NCBI RefSeq assembly: GCF_900187975.1
Contig: NZ_FZPC01000019.1
Coordinates: forward strand, 1-64,000
DNA: 64,000 bases
DNA from: Pseudomonas delhiensis
Lineage (GTDB): Bacteria; Pseudomonadota; Gammaproteobacteria; Pseudomonadales; Pseudomonadaceae
Direction of reading: 5' to 3'
The notes beneath the pieces are model-generated. The model was not told where the DNA came from. It searched no databases and was given only the letters and a program-made list of their open reading frames with translations. Of this stretch, positions 50,132 through 59,331 are shown piece by piece. Each line of letters opens with the position of its first letter. Within the stretch, counting starts at the first letter, position 1. The position numbers were made by a program, and so were the translations under genes.

Positions 50132-50165
50132 GAAAAGCCGTGCCATTCGGCCATTCATGAACGCC

Positions 50166-50350
50166 GGCGTATAACCGCGAAGGGGGTTATACGCCCTGCA
50201 TTGCACCGGGGGATCCCGCTATCGCGGACAAGGTCCTGCAACCATGCTCGACCGTAGGGCAATAACCGTTCGCGGTTATCCGCTGCCGGCCGGAACAGCG
50301 GTGTCCGGGACCATTGGCGGATAACGCCGTAGGCGTTATGCGCCCTACGG
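50166..50350. repeat. Cluster of three REP family B elements
   Basis: Copies at 50166-50197 (GCGTATAACCGCGAAGG...), 50253-50284 (CGTAGGGCAATAACCGTTCG) and 50316-50350 (GGCGGATAACGCCGTAGGCG). With the neighbouring duplications and family E copy they fill the 813-bp gap between nrdJb and the GNAT gene, the most repeat-dense gap in the window. Confidence 0.8.
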
Positions 50351-50365
50351 GTTGCAAGGGTGCGG

Positions 50366-50440
50366 CGTAGGATGGGTTGAGCGAAGCGATACCCATCGCC
50401 ATGGCCGCATGGGTTTCGCCAAGGCTCGACCCATCCTACG
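50366..50440. repeat. Repeat family E palindrome
   Basis: A 75-bp inverted repeat CGTAGGATGGGTTGAGCGAA ... GGCTCGACCCATCCTACG, nearly the same as 25296-25369. Confidence 0.85.
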
Positions 50441-50609
50441 AAGAGCATATCGGCGCGGGGCGCAAGACAGTTGCCCCTACGCCCGAGCTTCCTGGAACCG
50501 CAGGAGCGGAGTCATCCTGAAATACCAATCCTGGGACGCTCCATTCGCAAGCAACCTCGCCTCCACTGCGGCACAATATCCCCCTCCGCCACCGCCCGGA
50601 AGCCTTCGC

Positions 50610-51068
50610 GTGCCCACCCTCGCCCTCCAGGAACTCCCCCTAGACCAGGCCCCCTGGCCCCTGTTGCTGCTCGCCGACCCCAGCCGCGGGCAGGTCGAGC
50701 GCTACCTGCCGCAGTCGCGTCTGCTGGCTTTGCTCGATGGCGATGCGGTGCGTGGCGTGCTGGCGCTGACGCCGGTGAGCTGGGGCGTGCTGGAGGTCAC
50801 CAACCTGGCGGTGGACGAGGCCTGGCAGGGCCGTGGGCTGGGCAAGCGGCTGCTGGGGGCGGCCATCGAGGCGGCGCGGGCGGCCGGGGCGCTGCGGCTG
50901 GATATCGCCACCGGCAATTCCAGCCTGGCGCAGCTGGGGCTCTACCAGCGCATGGGCTTTCGCATCTGCGCGGTGGAGCCCGACTACTTCCGCCTCAACT
51001 ATCCCGAGCCCATCGTCGAGAACGGCATTCCCTGCCGCGACCGCCTGCGCCTGAGCCTGGTGCTCTAG
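50610..51068 (+). CDS. GNAT family N-acetyltransferase
   Basis: A 152-residue acetyltransferase. Acetyl-CoA loop WQGRGLGKRLLGAAIEAARAAGA (around 73-95, R/Q-x-x-G-x-G/A) and motif B LGLYQRMGFRICAVEPDYF. The substrate is unknown. GTG start at 50610 inferred from the fold start (MPTLALQELPLD). Its stop overlaps that of the convergent metal-binding-protein gene by 3 bp. Confidence 0.83.
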   Translation: MPTLALQELPLDQAPWPLLLLADPSRGQVERYLPQSRLLALLDGDAVRGVLALTPVSWGVLEVTNLAVDEAWQGRGLGKRLLGAAIEAARAAGALRLDIATGNSSLAQLGLYQRMGFRICAVEPDYFRLNYPEPIVENGIPCRDRLRLSLVL

Positions 51069-51937
51069 TCGCCCAGCGCCTGGTACAGGGTGTCGACGTT
51101 GCTGCGGTACAGGCCCAGGTAGGTGCTGGCCGGGCCTTCGCTGGCCAGGGCGTCGGAATGCAGGGTGCCGCCGATCTTCGCGCCGCTTTCCTCGGCGATC
51201 TGCCGCATCAGCCGCGGGTCCTTGATGTTCTCCACGAAGACCGCGCGGATGTGCTGCTCGCGGATCTGCCGGATCAGCTCGGCGACTTCCGTGGCCGAGG
51301 CCTCGCGCTCGGTGGACAGGCCCTGGGGCGCCAGCAGCTTCAGGCCGTAGGCCTGGCCGAGGTAGCCGAAGGCGTCGTGGGAGGTGACCAGGGTGCGGCG
51401 GTCGGCGGGCAGCTTGCCGAGCCTGTCCTTGGCGTAGGCCAGCAGCGCGTGGGCCTGCTCCAGGTAGGCCTTGGCGTTGCGCTGGTAGTCGGCGGCGTTG
51501 GCCGGGTCGATCTGCGCCAGGGCCCTGGCGATGTTGCCGACGTAGAGGTCGGCGTTGGCCAGGTTGTTCCAGGCGTGCGGGTCGGGGATGGTCCGGCCGT
51601 CCTCCTCCAGGCTGCGCGGGATCACCCCGTGGCTGGCCTGGATGACCCTGGCGCCGGTCTCGGTGCTCTTCACCAGGCGGTCGAGCCAGGGCTCGAAGCC
51701 CAGGCCGTTCTCCACCACCAGCTGCGCCTGGCGCACGGCGCGGGCGTCGTCCGGGGTGGTCTCGTAGGTGTGGGCGTCGCTGTCGGGGCCGACCAGGTTG
51801 TTCAGCTGGATGTGCTCGCCGCCGACCGCGCGGGTCATGTCGGCGAGGATGCTGAAGCTGGTCACCACCCTCGGCTTTTCGGCGGCGGGCAGCGACAGGG
51901 GCAGGCAGAGCGCGAGCAGGAGCAGCAGGACACGCAT
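51065..51937 (-). CDS. Metal ABC transporter periplasmic binding protein (second zinc/manganese-type system)
   Basis: A 290-residue cluster A-I binding protein with signal peptide MRVLLLLLALCLPLSLPAA. Metal ligands expected at His in DSDAHTYETTP, His in DPHAWNNLAN, a carboxylate in TSHDAFGYLG and Asp in GGTLHSDAL. It lacks the His-rich loop of ZnuA. Last gene of folE2-ATPase-permease-binding protein, so zinc is the likely cargo through Zur context; manganese cannot be excluded from sequence alone. Confidence 0.88.
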   Translation of the reverse strand: MRVLLLLLALCLPLSLPAAEKPRVVTSFSILADMTRAVGGEHIQLNNLVGPDSDAHTYETTPDDARAVRQAQLVVENGLGFEPWLDRLVKSTETGARVIQASHGVIPRSLEEDGRTIPDPHAWNNLANADLYVGNIARALAQIDPANAADYQRNAKAYLEQAHALLAYAKDRLGKLPADRRTLVTSHDAFGYLGQAYGLKLLAPQGLSTEREASATEVAELIRQIREQHIRAVFVENIKDPRLMRQIAEESGAKIGGTLHSDALASEGPASTYLGLYRSNVDTLYQALGD

Positions 51938-51960
51938 GGTGGTTTTCCTCGAAGGGGACG

Positions 51961-52827
51961 TCATTGCGGGATGGGCAGCAGGCCGCGGCGCAACAGGCCG
52001 TGCACCGGGCCGAACAGCACGGAGAACAGGTAGAACAGGCCGGCGAGCAGGACGATGGCCGGCCCGCTGGGCAGCGACCAGGCGTAGGACGCCGCCAGGC
52101 CCAGCCACACCGAGAGCGCGCCGATGCCCGCGGCCAGGGCCAGCAGCGCCGGCAGGCGGCGGCTCCAGAAGCGCGCGGCGGCGGCCGGCAGCATCATCAG
52201 GCCGACCATCATCAATGCGCCCAGGGCCTGGAAGCCGATCACCAGGTTGAGCACCACCAGGCCCAGGAACAGCCCGTGGGCGAAGGGCCCGAGGCGGCTG
52301 ACGCTGCGCAGGAACAGCGGGTCGAGGCTGTCCAGCAGCAGGCTGCGGTAGATCAGCGCGAGCACGCCGAGGCTGAGCGCGGCCACGCCGAGCATGCCCA
52401 GCAGGGTCGTGCGGTCCACCGCCAGGGCCGAGCCGAACAGCAGCTCCAGCAGGTTCAGGCGCTTGCCGGCCAGGCCCAGCAGGAGCACGCCGCTGGCCAG
52501 GGAGATGGGGTAGACCGCGGCCAGGCTGGCGTCCTCGCGCAGACCGGTGTGGCGCGTCACCCAGGCCGCCAGGCCGGCCACCGCCAGGCCGGCGCCGAGG
52601 CCGCCGAGGGTCAGCGCCGGCAATGACAGCCCGGCCAGCCAGAAGCCGATGGCGGCGCCGGGGAGGATGCCGTGGGCGATGGCGTCGCCGACCAGGCTCA
52701 TGCGCCGCAGGATGAGGAATACGCCCAGCGGCGCGGCGCTCAGCGCCAGGACCACGCCGCCGAGCAGCGCGCGGCGCATGAAGGCGAATTCGACGAAGGG
52801 CTGCCAGAGCGCGTGCAGGGCCATCAT
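51961..52827 (-). CDS. Metal ABC transporter permease (second system)
   Basis: A 288-residue ABC-3 permease with about eight membrane segments. RRMSLVGDAIAHGILPGAAIGF is the family signature. The start is one of two adjacent ATGs (52827 or 52824), overlapping the ATPase stop. The binding-protein gene follows after 23 bp. Confidence 0.9.
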   Translation of the reverse strand: MMALHALWQPFVEFAFMRRALLGGVVLALSAAPLGVFLILRRMSLVGDAIAHGILPGAAIGFWLAGLSLPALTLGGLGAGLAVAGLAAWVTRHTGLREDASLAAVYPISLASGVLLLGLAGKRLNLLELLFGSALAVDRTTLLGMLGVAALSLGVLALIYRSLLLDSLDPLFLRSVSRLGPFAHGLFLGLVVLNLVIGFQALGALMMVGLMMLPAAAARFWSRRLPALLALAAGIGALSVWLGLAASYAWSLPSGPAIVLLAGLFYLFSVLFGPVHGLLRRGLLPIPQ

Positions 52828-53489
52828 GCCACCCGTGCCAGGCCGCCCGGGCCCAGGAGGTCGCGGCAGCGGCCGTGGCGGCAGCCCTCGGCGGCCACGC
52901 GCAGGCAGTCGGGCACGCGCTCGCGCACCAGCGCCAGGTCGTGGCAGACCAGCAGCAGGGTGCGGCCCTCGCGGTGCCAGGCCTGTATGCGTTGCCAGAG
53001 CAGCGCCTGGCCGGCTTCGTCGAGGCAGGCGTCGGGCTCGTCGAGCAGCAGCAGCGGGCTGTCCAGCAGCCCCAGGCGGGCCAGCAGGGCGCGTTGCAAC
53101 TGGCCGCCGGAGAGCGCCGCCAGCGGGCGCTGCTCCAGGCCTTCCAGCTGCCACTCGGCCAGCGCCCGGCGCAGCTGTTCGCGGCGCCCGGCGCTGGGCA
53201 GGCGGCTGTTCCAGAAGCCGGCGCCGACCAGCTCGCCGAGGCTGATGGGGAACTGCCGGTCGAGGGCCTGCTGCTGCACCAGGTAGCCGATTTCCCGCGG
53301 CCGCAATTCCACCCGCACGCGCCCGGCCAGGGGCTTCTGCAGGCCGGCGATGACCTTCAGCAGGCTGCTCTTGCCGCAGCCGTTGGCGCCGACCACGGCG
53401 GTCAGGCTGCCGGCGGCCAGGTCGAGGTTCAGCGGCGGTGTCAGCGGCAGGCGCGGCGGGCCCCACTGCAGGGCCTGGCAATGGATCAT
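52824..53489 (-). CDS. Metal ABC transporter ATP-binding protein (second system)
   Basis: A 221-residue ATPase with Walker A GANGCGKSS, signature LSGGQLQRALLARL, Walker B LLLLDEPDACLD and switch His in VCHDLALV. It is shorter than ZnuC and lacks its histidine tail, but ends with CRHGRCRDLLG. It overlaps folE2 by 4 bp and the permease by 4 bp. Confidence 0.9.
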   Translation of the reverse strand: MIHCQALQWGPPRLPLTPPLNLDLAAGSLTAVVGANGCGKSSLLKVIAGLQKPLAGRVRVELRPREIGYLVQQQALDRQFPISLGELVGAGFWNSRLPSAGRREQLRRALAEWQLEGLEQRPLAALSGGQLQRALLARLGLLDSPLLLLDEPDACLDEAGQALLWQRIQAWHREGRTLLLVCHDLALVRERVPDCLRVAAEGCRHGRCRDLLGPGGLARVA

Positions 53490-54379
53490 GGGGCCTCCCG
53501 GCGCCACTGGCTGCGGGCCACGGCATCATGGGCGTGGAGGCTTTCGGCATGCACCACGGTCAGCCCGAAGGCGTCCAGTTCGTCGCGTTGCGCCAGGGCG
53601 CGGTGCAGGCGGCGGGCGGCGTCCTCGCAGAACATCAGGTTCTGCCCGTTGGCCAGGGCGAAGGCCTGCTCGTCGGCGCGCTTCACCGCGGTCTGCACGG
53701 CGGTGCCCAGGGCGGCTTCGGCGCAGTCGAGCAGCTCGCGCAGCGGCAGGCTGTCCAGGCCCTCGCGCAGGTGCAGGCGCAGGTCGGCGAAGCTGCGCTG
53801 GCTGTGGGGCGTGGCGACAATGCCGGCGCTGCTGCCGAGCCAGGTGTGGACGTCCCGGTGGCTCGGTTCGCCGCCGGCGAAGTCCGCGGCGAAGCGCTGC
53901 TGGATCAACTGGCGGGCCAGGGCCGCCGAGCAGGGGCAGGTGGAGGAATAGGCCAGGCGCAGGCGCAGTTCCAGGCGCAGGCCTTGCTCGTCCAGCTGCG
54001 CGTGGACCTCGCAGGGGTAGCGCTTCCAGCCGCTGAGCGGGCTGACCAGCGCCGGGCGTTCGAGCAGGGCGTCGAAGGCCAGGCGCAGGCTGGCGCGGCG
54101 CGACAGGCCGGCGTGGCTGGCGAGGAAGTCGTCGAGGACTTCGCGCAGCAGCCGCGGGCCCAGCTCGGCCCGCTCCAGGCGGGACAGGGCCAGGTACAGG
54201 CGCGACATGTGGATGCCGCGGGCAGCGGCGTCGTCCAGGCTGACGCCGGCGTCGGCCAGCGCGCCCAGGCGTTCGCCGTGCAGGCGCAGCGGCAGGGCGA
54301 TGCCCTGCATGCCGACCCAGTCGAGGGCGAGGGTGTCGGACGCGGCCTGGCTGGCGACGTCCGGGAGGAAGGCGGTCAT
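53486..54379 (-). CDS. folE2: GTP cyclohydrolase FolE2 (zinc-independent type IB)
   Basis: Makes dihydroneopterin triphosphate from GTP for folate, replacing zinc-dependent FolE when zinc is scarce. The 297 residues have the catalytic cysteine motif STCPCSA (146-152) and AARGIHMSRLY. First gene of an operon with a metal ABC transporter, beginning 24 bp from a Zur box. Zur-controlled FolE2 is established in several bacteria; the fusion into one operon with an import system is the notable point. Confidence 0.94.
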   Translation of the reverse strand: MTAFLPDVASQAASDTLALDWVGMQGIALPLRLHGERLGALADAGVSLDDAAARGIHMSRLYLALSRLERAELGPRLLREVLDDFLASHAGLSRRASLRLAFDALLERPALVSPLSGWKRYPCEVHAQLDEQGLRLELRLRLAYSSTCPCSAALARQLIQQRFAADFAGGEPSHRDVHTWLGSSAGIVATPHSQRSFADLRLHLREGLDSLPLRELLDCAEAALGTAVQTAVKRADEQAFALANGQNLMFCEDAARRLHRALAQRDELDAFGLTVVHAESLHAHDAVARSQWRREAP

Positions 54380-54403
54380 GGGGAATGGCTGGTGCTCGTG
54401 AAT

Positions 54404-54416
54404 GTTATAATATAAC
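54404..54416. promoter_or_regulatory. Zur box in the folE2/amidase divergent promoter
   Basis: GTTATAATATAAC is a perfect palindrome around a central A. It lies 24 bp from folE2 and 31 bp from the amidase gene. Core identical to that at 56449 apart from the central base. Confidence 0.92.
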
Positions 54417-54447
54417 GTATTGCTTCCTCCTCCTTCCTGCAAGCGCC

Positions 54448-55635
54448 ATGAATCGACGCCGCCTGCTGCAAAGCCTGCTCGCCAGCGCCGCCTGGCTCCC
54501 CGCCCTGGACCTGCTCGCCGGCCCGCGCCTGCTGGGCGCCCGCAGCGAGCCCAGCGGCGACGGCCTGCGCCTGGTGCTGGATCTCGACGGTCCGTTCCAC
54601 TACCGCACCTTCAGCCTTTCCGCGCCGGAACGCCTGGTGGTCGACCTGGAAGGCGCCGGCCTGGGCGCGCCCCTGGCCTCCCCTGCCCCGTCCGGCCCGC
54701 TGCGCGGCCTGCGCAGCGGACGCCTGGCCGACGGCGGCACGCGCCTGGTGCTGGACCTGGCCGAGCCGGTGCGGCTGCAGGCCTTCGCCCTGGAACCCCA
54801 GGCCGGCAGGGGCCATCGCCTGGTGCTCGACCTGCATCCGGCGCGGGCGCCGGCCGCGGCGCCCGCAGTGGCCGCGGCGAAGGCCAGCGGCAAGGGCCGC
54901 GACATCCTCGTGGTGGTGGACGCCGGCCACGGCGGCAAGGACCCCGGCGCGCTGGGCTCGCGCGGCGAGCGGGAGAAGGACGTGGCCTTGCTGATCGCGC
55001 AGAACCTGGCCCGGCGCATCGACCGGCAACCCGGTTTCAGGGCGCGCCTGGTGCGCAACGTCGACGTGTTCATCCCGCTGCGCCAGCGCGTGGAGGTGGC
55101 GCGGCGCTGCAACGCCGACATGTTCGTCTCGGTGCACGCCGACGCCGCGCCCCGCCGCACGGCTTCCGGCGCCTCGGTGTTCGCCCTCTCCGAGCACGGC
55201 GCCACCTCGACCCTGGCGCGCTTCATGGCCCAGCGCGAGAACGGCGCCGACCTGATTGGCGCCAGCGGCAACCTGCCCCTGCAGGACAAGGACCCGGCGC
55301 TGGCCAAGGTGATCCTCGACATGTCGCTGAACGCCACCATCGCCTCCAGCCTGGACCTGGGCCACAGCGTGCTGCGCAGCCTGGGCGGTATCACCCGGCT
55401 GCATCAGGAACGCGTCGACCAGGCCGGCTTCGCCGTGCTCAAGTCGCCGGACATCCCCTCGATCCTGGTGGAGACCGGCTTCATCTCCAACGACGCCGAC
55501 TGCCGACGCCTGCACGATGCGCGGCACCAGCAGGCCCTGGCCGGGGCGATCTTCGATGGCTTGCACGGTTATTTCCGCCAGCGCCCGCCGGTGGGGAGCC
55601 TGTTGGCGGCGATACGGGAGCAGGGGAAGGCGTAG
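54448..55635 (+). CDS. N-acetylmuramoyl-L-alanine amidase (AmiA/AmiC type, Zur-linked)
   Basis: A periplasmic zinc amidase that cleaves the peptide from muramic acid in peptidoglycan. The 395 residues begin with a twin-arginine signal (NRRRLLQSLLASAAW), then an AMIN domain (about 35-130) and Amidase_3. Zinc ligands are His161 (DAGHGGKD), Glu176 and His230 (SVHADA), with catalytic Glu342 (LVETGFIS). It shares a Zur box with folE2. The P. aeruginosa counterpart (PA5538) belongs to the zinc-starvation set. Confidence 0.93.
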   Translation: MNRRRLLQSLLASAAWLPALDLLAGPRLLGARSEPSGDGLRLVLDLDGPFHYRTFSLSAPERLVVDLEGAGLGAPLASPAPSGPLRGLRSGRLADGGTRLVLDLAEPVRLQAFALEPQAGRGHRLVLDLHPARAPAAAPAVAAAKASGKGRDILVVVDAGHGGKDPGALGSRGEREKDVALLIAQNLARRIDRQPGFRARLVRNVDVFIPLRQRVEVARRCNADMFVSVHADAAPRRTASGASVFALSEHGATSTLARFMAQRENGADLIGASGNLPLQDKDPALAKVILDMSLNATIASSLDLGHSVLRSLGGITRLHQERVDQAGFAVLKSPDIPSILVETGFISNDADCRRLHDARHQQALAGAIFDGLHGYFRQRPPVGSLLAAIREQGKA

Positions 55636-55796
55636 GGCGTATAACCGTTCGCGGTTATACGCCGCTACACCCAGCTCATGCCCGGCGTCGTGGTCGAGCT
55701 CGGAGTGCCCGGAAACAGGTACTTCGTGGCCGAACCCGAAGCGCGCCTGGGATCGAGGTCAAACGGCGGATAACGCCGTAGGCGTTATGCGCCCTA
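55631..55796. repeat. 166-bp REP-bounded element, copy 1 of a tandem pair
   Basis: The ends are family B REPs in inverted orientation (left GTAGGGCGTATAAC, right GTTATGCGCCCTAC, 13 of 14 complementary) around a core of about 100 bp. It begins just inside the amidase stop region. The core contains a short reading frame, discussed under rejected items. Confidence 0.88.
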
Positions 55797-55814
55797 CGCC
55801 TGGCCCACCCTAGA

Positions 55815-55980
55815 CGTAGGGCGTATAACCGTTCGCGGTTATACGCCGCTACACCCAGCTCATGCCCGGCGTCGCGGTCGAGCTCGGAGTGCCCCGAAAC
55901 AGGTGCTCCGTGGCCGAACCCGAAGCGCGCCTGGGATCGAGGTCAAACGGCGGATAACGCCGTAGGCGTTATGCGCCCTA
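55815..55980. repeat. 166-bp REP-bounded element, copy 2 of a tandem pair
   Basis: Same element 184 bp further on, differing from copy 1 at four positions in the core. Its last bases (CTA at 55978-55980) are the stop codon of the small secreted gene on the minus strand. Together the two copies fill the 342-bp gap after the amidase gene. Confidence 0.88.
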
Positions 55981-56385
55981 CCGCACCTGCTGGCTGCACC
56001 CGCTCACACGCCCGCAGGTCAGCTTCGCCTGGCCGCCGCTGGAACTGCTGAAGCGGCTGATGTGCGTCCAGCCGATGCCGCGGCTGGAGCCCACCCATAC
56101 CTGGCCGTCGCTGCTCACGCCGCTGAAGAAGGTCAGGCGCCCGTAGCGCGTGCCGGTCTGCGCCCAGCGCTGGCCGCTGGCGGCGTCGAAGCCGCGCAGG
56201 TAGGTGTCGTGGCCCAGGGTGGCGACGCTGTAGTGGCTGCCGTCGCGGTCCATGCAGGCCAGCACGTTGGCCAGCCAGGCGCAGGCCGCCGGCGGCAGGC
56301 CGGGGAACGGCAGCGGCGGCTCGCCGGCGGCCTGTGCCAGGGGCGCCAGGAGCAGCAGGCAGAGCGTCAGGGCGGCGGCTTTCAT
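55978..56385 (-). CDS. Small secreted protein divergent from dksA2
   Basis: A 135-residue protein with signal peptide MKAAALTLCLLLLAPLAQAA. The mature part has several cysteines (CAWLANVLACMDRDG and LTCGRVSGCSQQ) and a middle like a beta-propeller blade (YSVATLGHDTYLRGFDAASGQRWAQTGTRYG). Start 56385 chosen because GAGG lies 7 nt upstream; an ATG at 56418 is possible. The stop is provided by a repeat element. The Zur box at 56449 lies in its promoter region. Function unknown. Confidence 0.75.
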   Translation of the reverse strand: MKAAALTLCLLLLAPLAQAAGEPPLPFPGLPPAACAWLANVLACMDRDGSHYSVATLGHDTYLRGFDAASGQRWAQTGTRYGRLTFFSGVSSDGQVWVGSSRGIGWTHISRFSSSSGGQAKLTCGRVSGCSQQVR

Positions 56386-56447
56386 CGGGACCTCGGGGCG
56401 GGCTTGGCGGGCGTCCATGGTACGCCGTCGGATTGTCGAAACTGAAA

Positions 56448-56462
56448 TGTTATATTATAACA
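56448..56462. promoter_or_regulatory. Zur box upstream of dksA2
   Basis: TGTTATATTATAACA is a perfect 15-bp palindrome, 28 bp before dksA2 and 63 bp from the divergent secreted gene. It is the best match to the Zur consensus in the window. Confidence 0.93.
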
Positions 56463-56490
56463 ATTCGATCCCACCCTTCCGGAGGCCGCC

Positions 56491-56919
56491 ATGACCCCGC
56501 AACCCGAGCCGGTCCTCAGCGAACGGCAGCTGCTGGCCCAACCCGCCAGCGCCTACATGAACGAAGCCCAGCGGGCCTTCTTCCAGACCCTGCTGCTGCG
56601 CCAGCGCGAGGAGCTGCAGGCGCGCATCGAGGGCGAGTTCGACGCGCTGCGCGAGGACGAGCGGCCCGGCGACGAGGCCGACGTCGCCAGCCGCGAGGAG
56701 CAGCGCCAGTGGCAACTGCGCCTGCTGGAGCGCGAGAAGAAGCTGCTGGACAAGATCGACCAGGCCCTGGAGCGCCTGGCCCGCGGCGACTACGGCTGGT
56801 GCGCCGAGACCGGCGAGCCGATCGGCCTGCGCCGCCTGCTGCTGCGCCCCACCGCCAGCCTCAGCGTCGAGGCCAAGGAACGCCAGGAGCGCCGCGAGCA
56901 GCACCTGCGCGACGCCTGA
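56491..56919 (+). CDS. dksA2: Zinc-independent DksA paralogue DksA2
   Basis: Binds the RNA polymerase secondary channel and, with ppGpp, supports the stringent response when zinc-finger DksA lacks zinc. It has 142 residues, with a coiled-coil with acidic tip DEADVASREEQ (61-71). The four zinc-finger cysteine positions read Cys104, Thr107, Ser125, Ala128, so the finger cannot bind zinc. First in a run with a CobW-type gene and DUF1826, behind a Zur box. Confidence 0.95.
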   Translation: MTPQPEPVLSERQLLAQPASAYMNEAQRAFFQTLLLRQREELQARIEGEFDALREDERPGDEADVASREEQRQWQLRLLEREKKLLDKIDQALERLARGDYGWCAETGEPIGLRRLLLRPTASLSVEAKERQERREQHLRDA

Positions 56920-56946
56920 AGAACATCAGAAAAGAGAGCCACCACC

Positions 56947-58148
<1,202 letters not shown>

Positions 58149-58149
<1 letters not shown>

Positions 58150-58766
58150 TGCTCGCCCCGCAGTTGCGGCGCACGCCGCGCCAGGTGCTGGGCGACGACC
58201 CGCAGGTGCTCGCCGAGGTGCTGCGCGACGACGTCAACCTGGCGGTCTGGCGCCGCCGCCTGTACCCGGACGTGGCGGCCTTCGCCGCCCACCTGCTCGC
58301 CGGCGAGACGCTCTACGGCTGTCAGGCGAACCTCGAACTGGACGAGGCCGGGCGCAGCCGGCAGCTGGATGGCCTATTCGGCGACGGCCCCGGCGCCGCG
58401 CTCTTCGCCAACGACCTGGCCTGGCTGGTGGAAGCCTTCGCCTGCCTCACCGGCGCGCGCCGCGTGGGCCTGCGCCTGCGCGCGCTGGAGCGGGCCATGT
58501 GCCCGCGCTTCCATGTCGACCAGGTGCCGCTGCGGCTGGTCACCAGCTACGCCGGCTGCGCCAGCGAATGGCTGGAGGAAGGCGCCCTGCCCCGCGATCG
58601 CCTCGGCGAGGCTGAGCCGACGTGCATCCAGCGCCTGGAGGTGGGCGACGTGGGGCTGTTCAAGGGCGAGAAATGGATCGGCAACGAGGGCGCCGGCATC
58701 GTCCACCGCTCGCCCTGCCCGGCGCCGGGCTCGCGGCGCCTGCTGCTGACCCTGGACTGGCTCTAG
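58149..58766 (+). CDS. DUF1826 family protein
   Basis: A 205-residue cytoplasmic protein covering the full DUF1826 domain. Conserved CPRFHVDQVPLRLVTSYAGCASEWLEE (around 117-143) and a C-terminal IVHRSPCPAPGSRRLLLTLDWL. The His-x-Asp and later His-Arg pattern resembles cupin or 2-oxoglutarate dioxygenase folds (HxD...H), suggesting a metal site; this is inference. Translationally coupled to the CobW-type gene (TGATG), and usually found beside it, so it is a candidate partner or client. Confidence 0.85.
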
Positions 58767-59218
58767 GCCGGGCGGCGCATGTCGATGTGCGGGATGTCGT
58801 CTTCCAGGTACACCTCGCCCTCGGCGACGAAGCCGTAGCGGCCGTAGTAGCCCTGCAGGTGTGCCTGGGCGGAGAGGTACACCGGGCTGCCCGGCCAGCG
58901 CCGCGCGGCCTCGTCCAGGGCGCGCTGCATCAACTGGTGGCCAAGGCCGCGGCCACGCCCGGCGGCGGCGGTGATGACGCGGCCGATGATCACCTCGCCG
59001 TCGTGCGTCGCCGGGTCGAGCAGGCGCAGGTAGGCCAGCAGCTGGCCGTCCTCGTGGGCCATCAGGTGGCAGGTGTCGCCGGACAGGTCCTGGTTGTCGA
59101 TGTCCTGGTAGGGGCAGTTCTGCTCCACCACGAATACCTCGCAGCGCAGGCGCAGGAGGGCGTACAGCGTCTCCTTGCTCAGTTCGCTGTGGTGTTGGCA
59201 GCTCCAGGTGAGGTCCAT
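58763..59218 (-). CDS. GNAT acetyltransferase, ElaA type
   Basis: A 151-residue ElaA-like acetyltransferase. LYALLRLRCEVFVVEQNCPYQDIDNQDLSGDT is the family opening, and IIGRVITAAAGRGRGLGHQLMQRAL the acetyl-CoA loop. The substrate is unknown. Its stop overlaps the DUF1826 stop by 4 bp (convergent). Confidence 0.9.
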   Translation of the reverse strand: MDLTWSCQHHSELSKETLYALLRLRCEVFVVEQNCPYQDIDNQDLSGDTCHLMAHEDGQLLAYLRLLDPATHDGEVIIGRVITAAAGRGRGLGHQLMQRALDEAARRWPGSPVYLSAQAHLQGYYGRYGFVAEGEVYLEDDIPHIDMRRPA

Positions 59219-59331
59219 GGCGTGAGGCTCCGATGGCAGGTGGAAAAGACCGCCCATCCTCTCACGCCCGGGCGCTTCACACAGCCACCCGCGGCCCCGT
59301 CGGCGACAGCCCGCCGAGGTGCCGGCGCCGC

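Noticed and set aside
49797-50609. CRISPR array in the repeat-dense gap after nrdJb
   Set aside because: The repeats are few, long and palindromic with unequal spacing, and there are no cas genes; these are REP and tandem duplications.
55683-55775. Short reading frame inside each 166-bp repeat (starts MPGVVVELGVPGN in copy 1)
   Set aside because: All four differences between the two copies change the amino acid (Val/Ala, Gly/Arg, Tyr/Cys, Phe/Ser), and there is no ribosome site. This is not the pattern of a conserved peptide.
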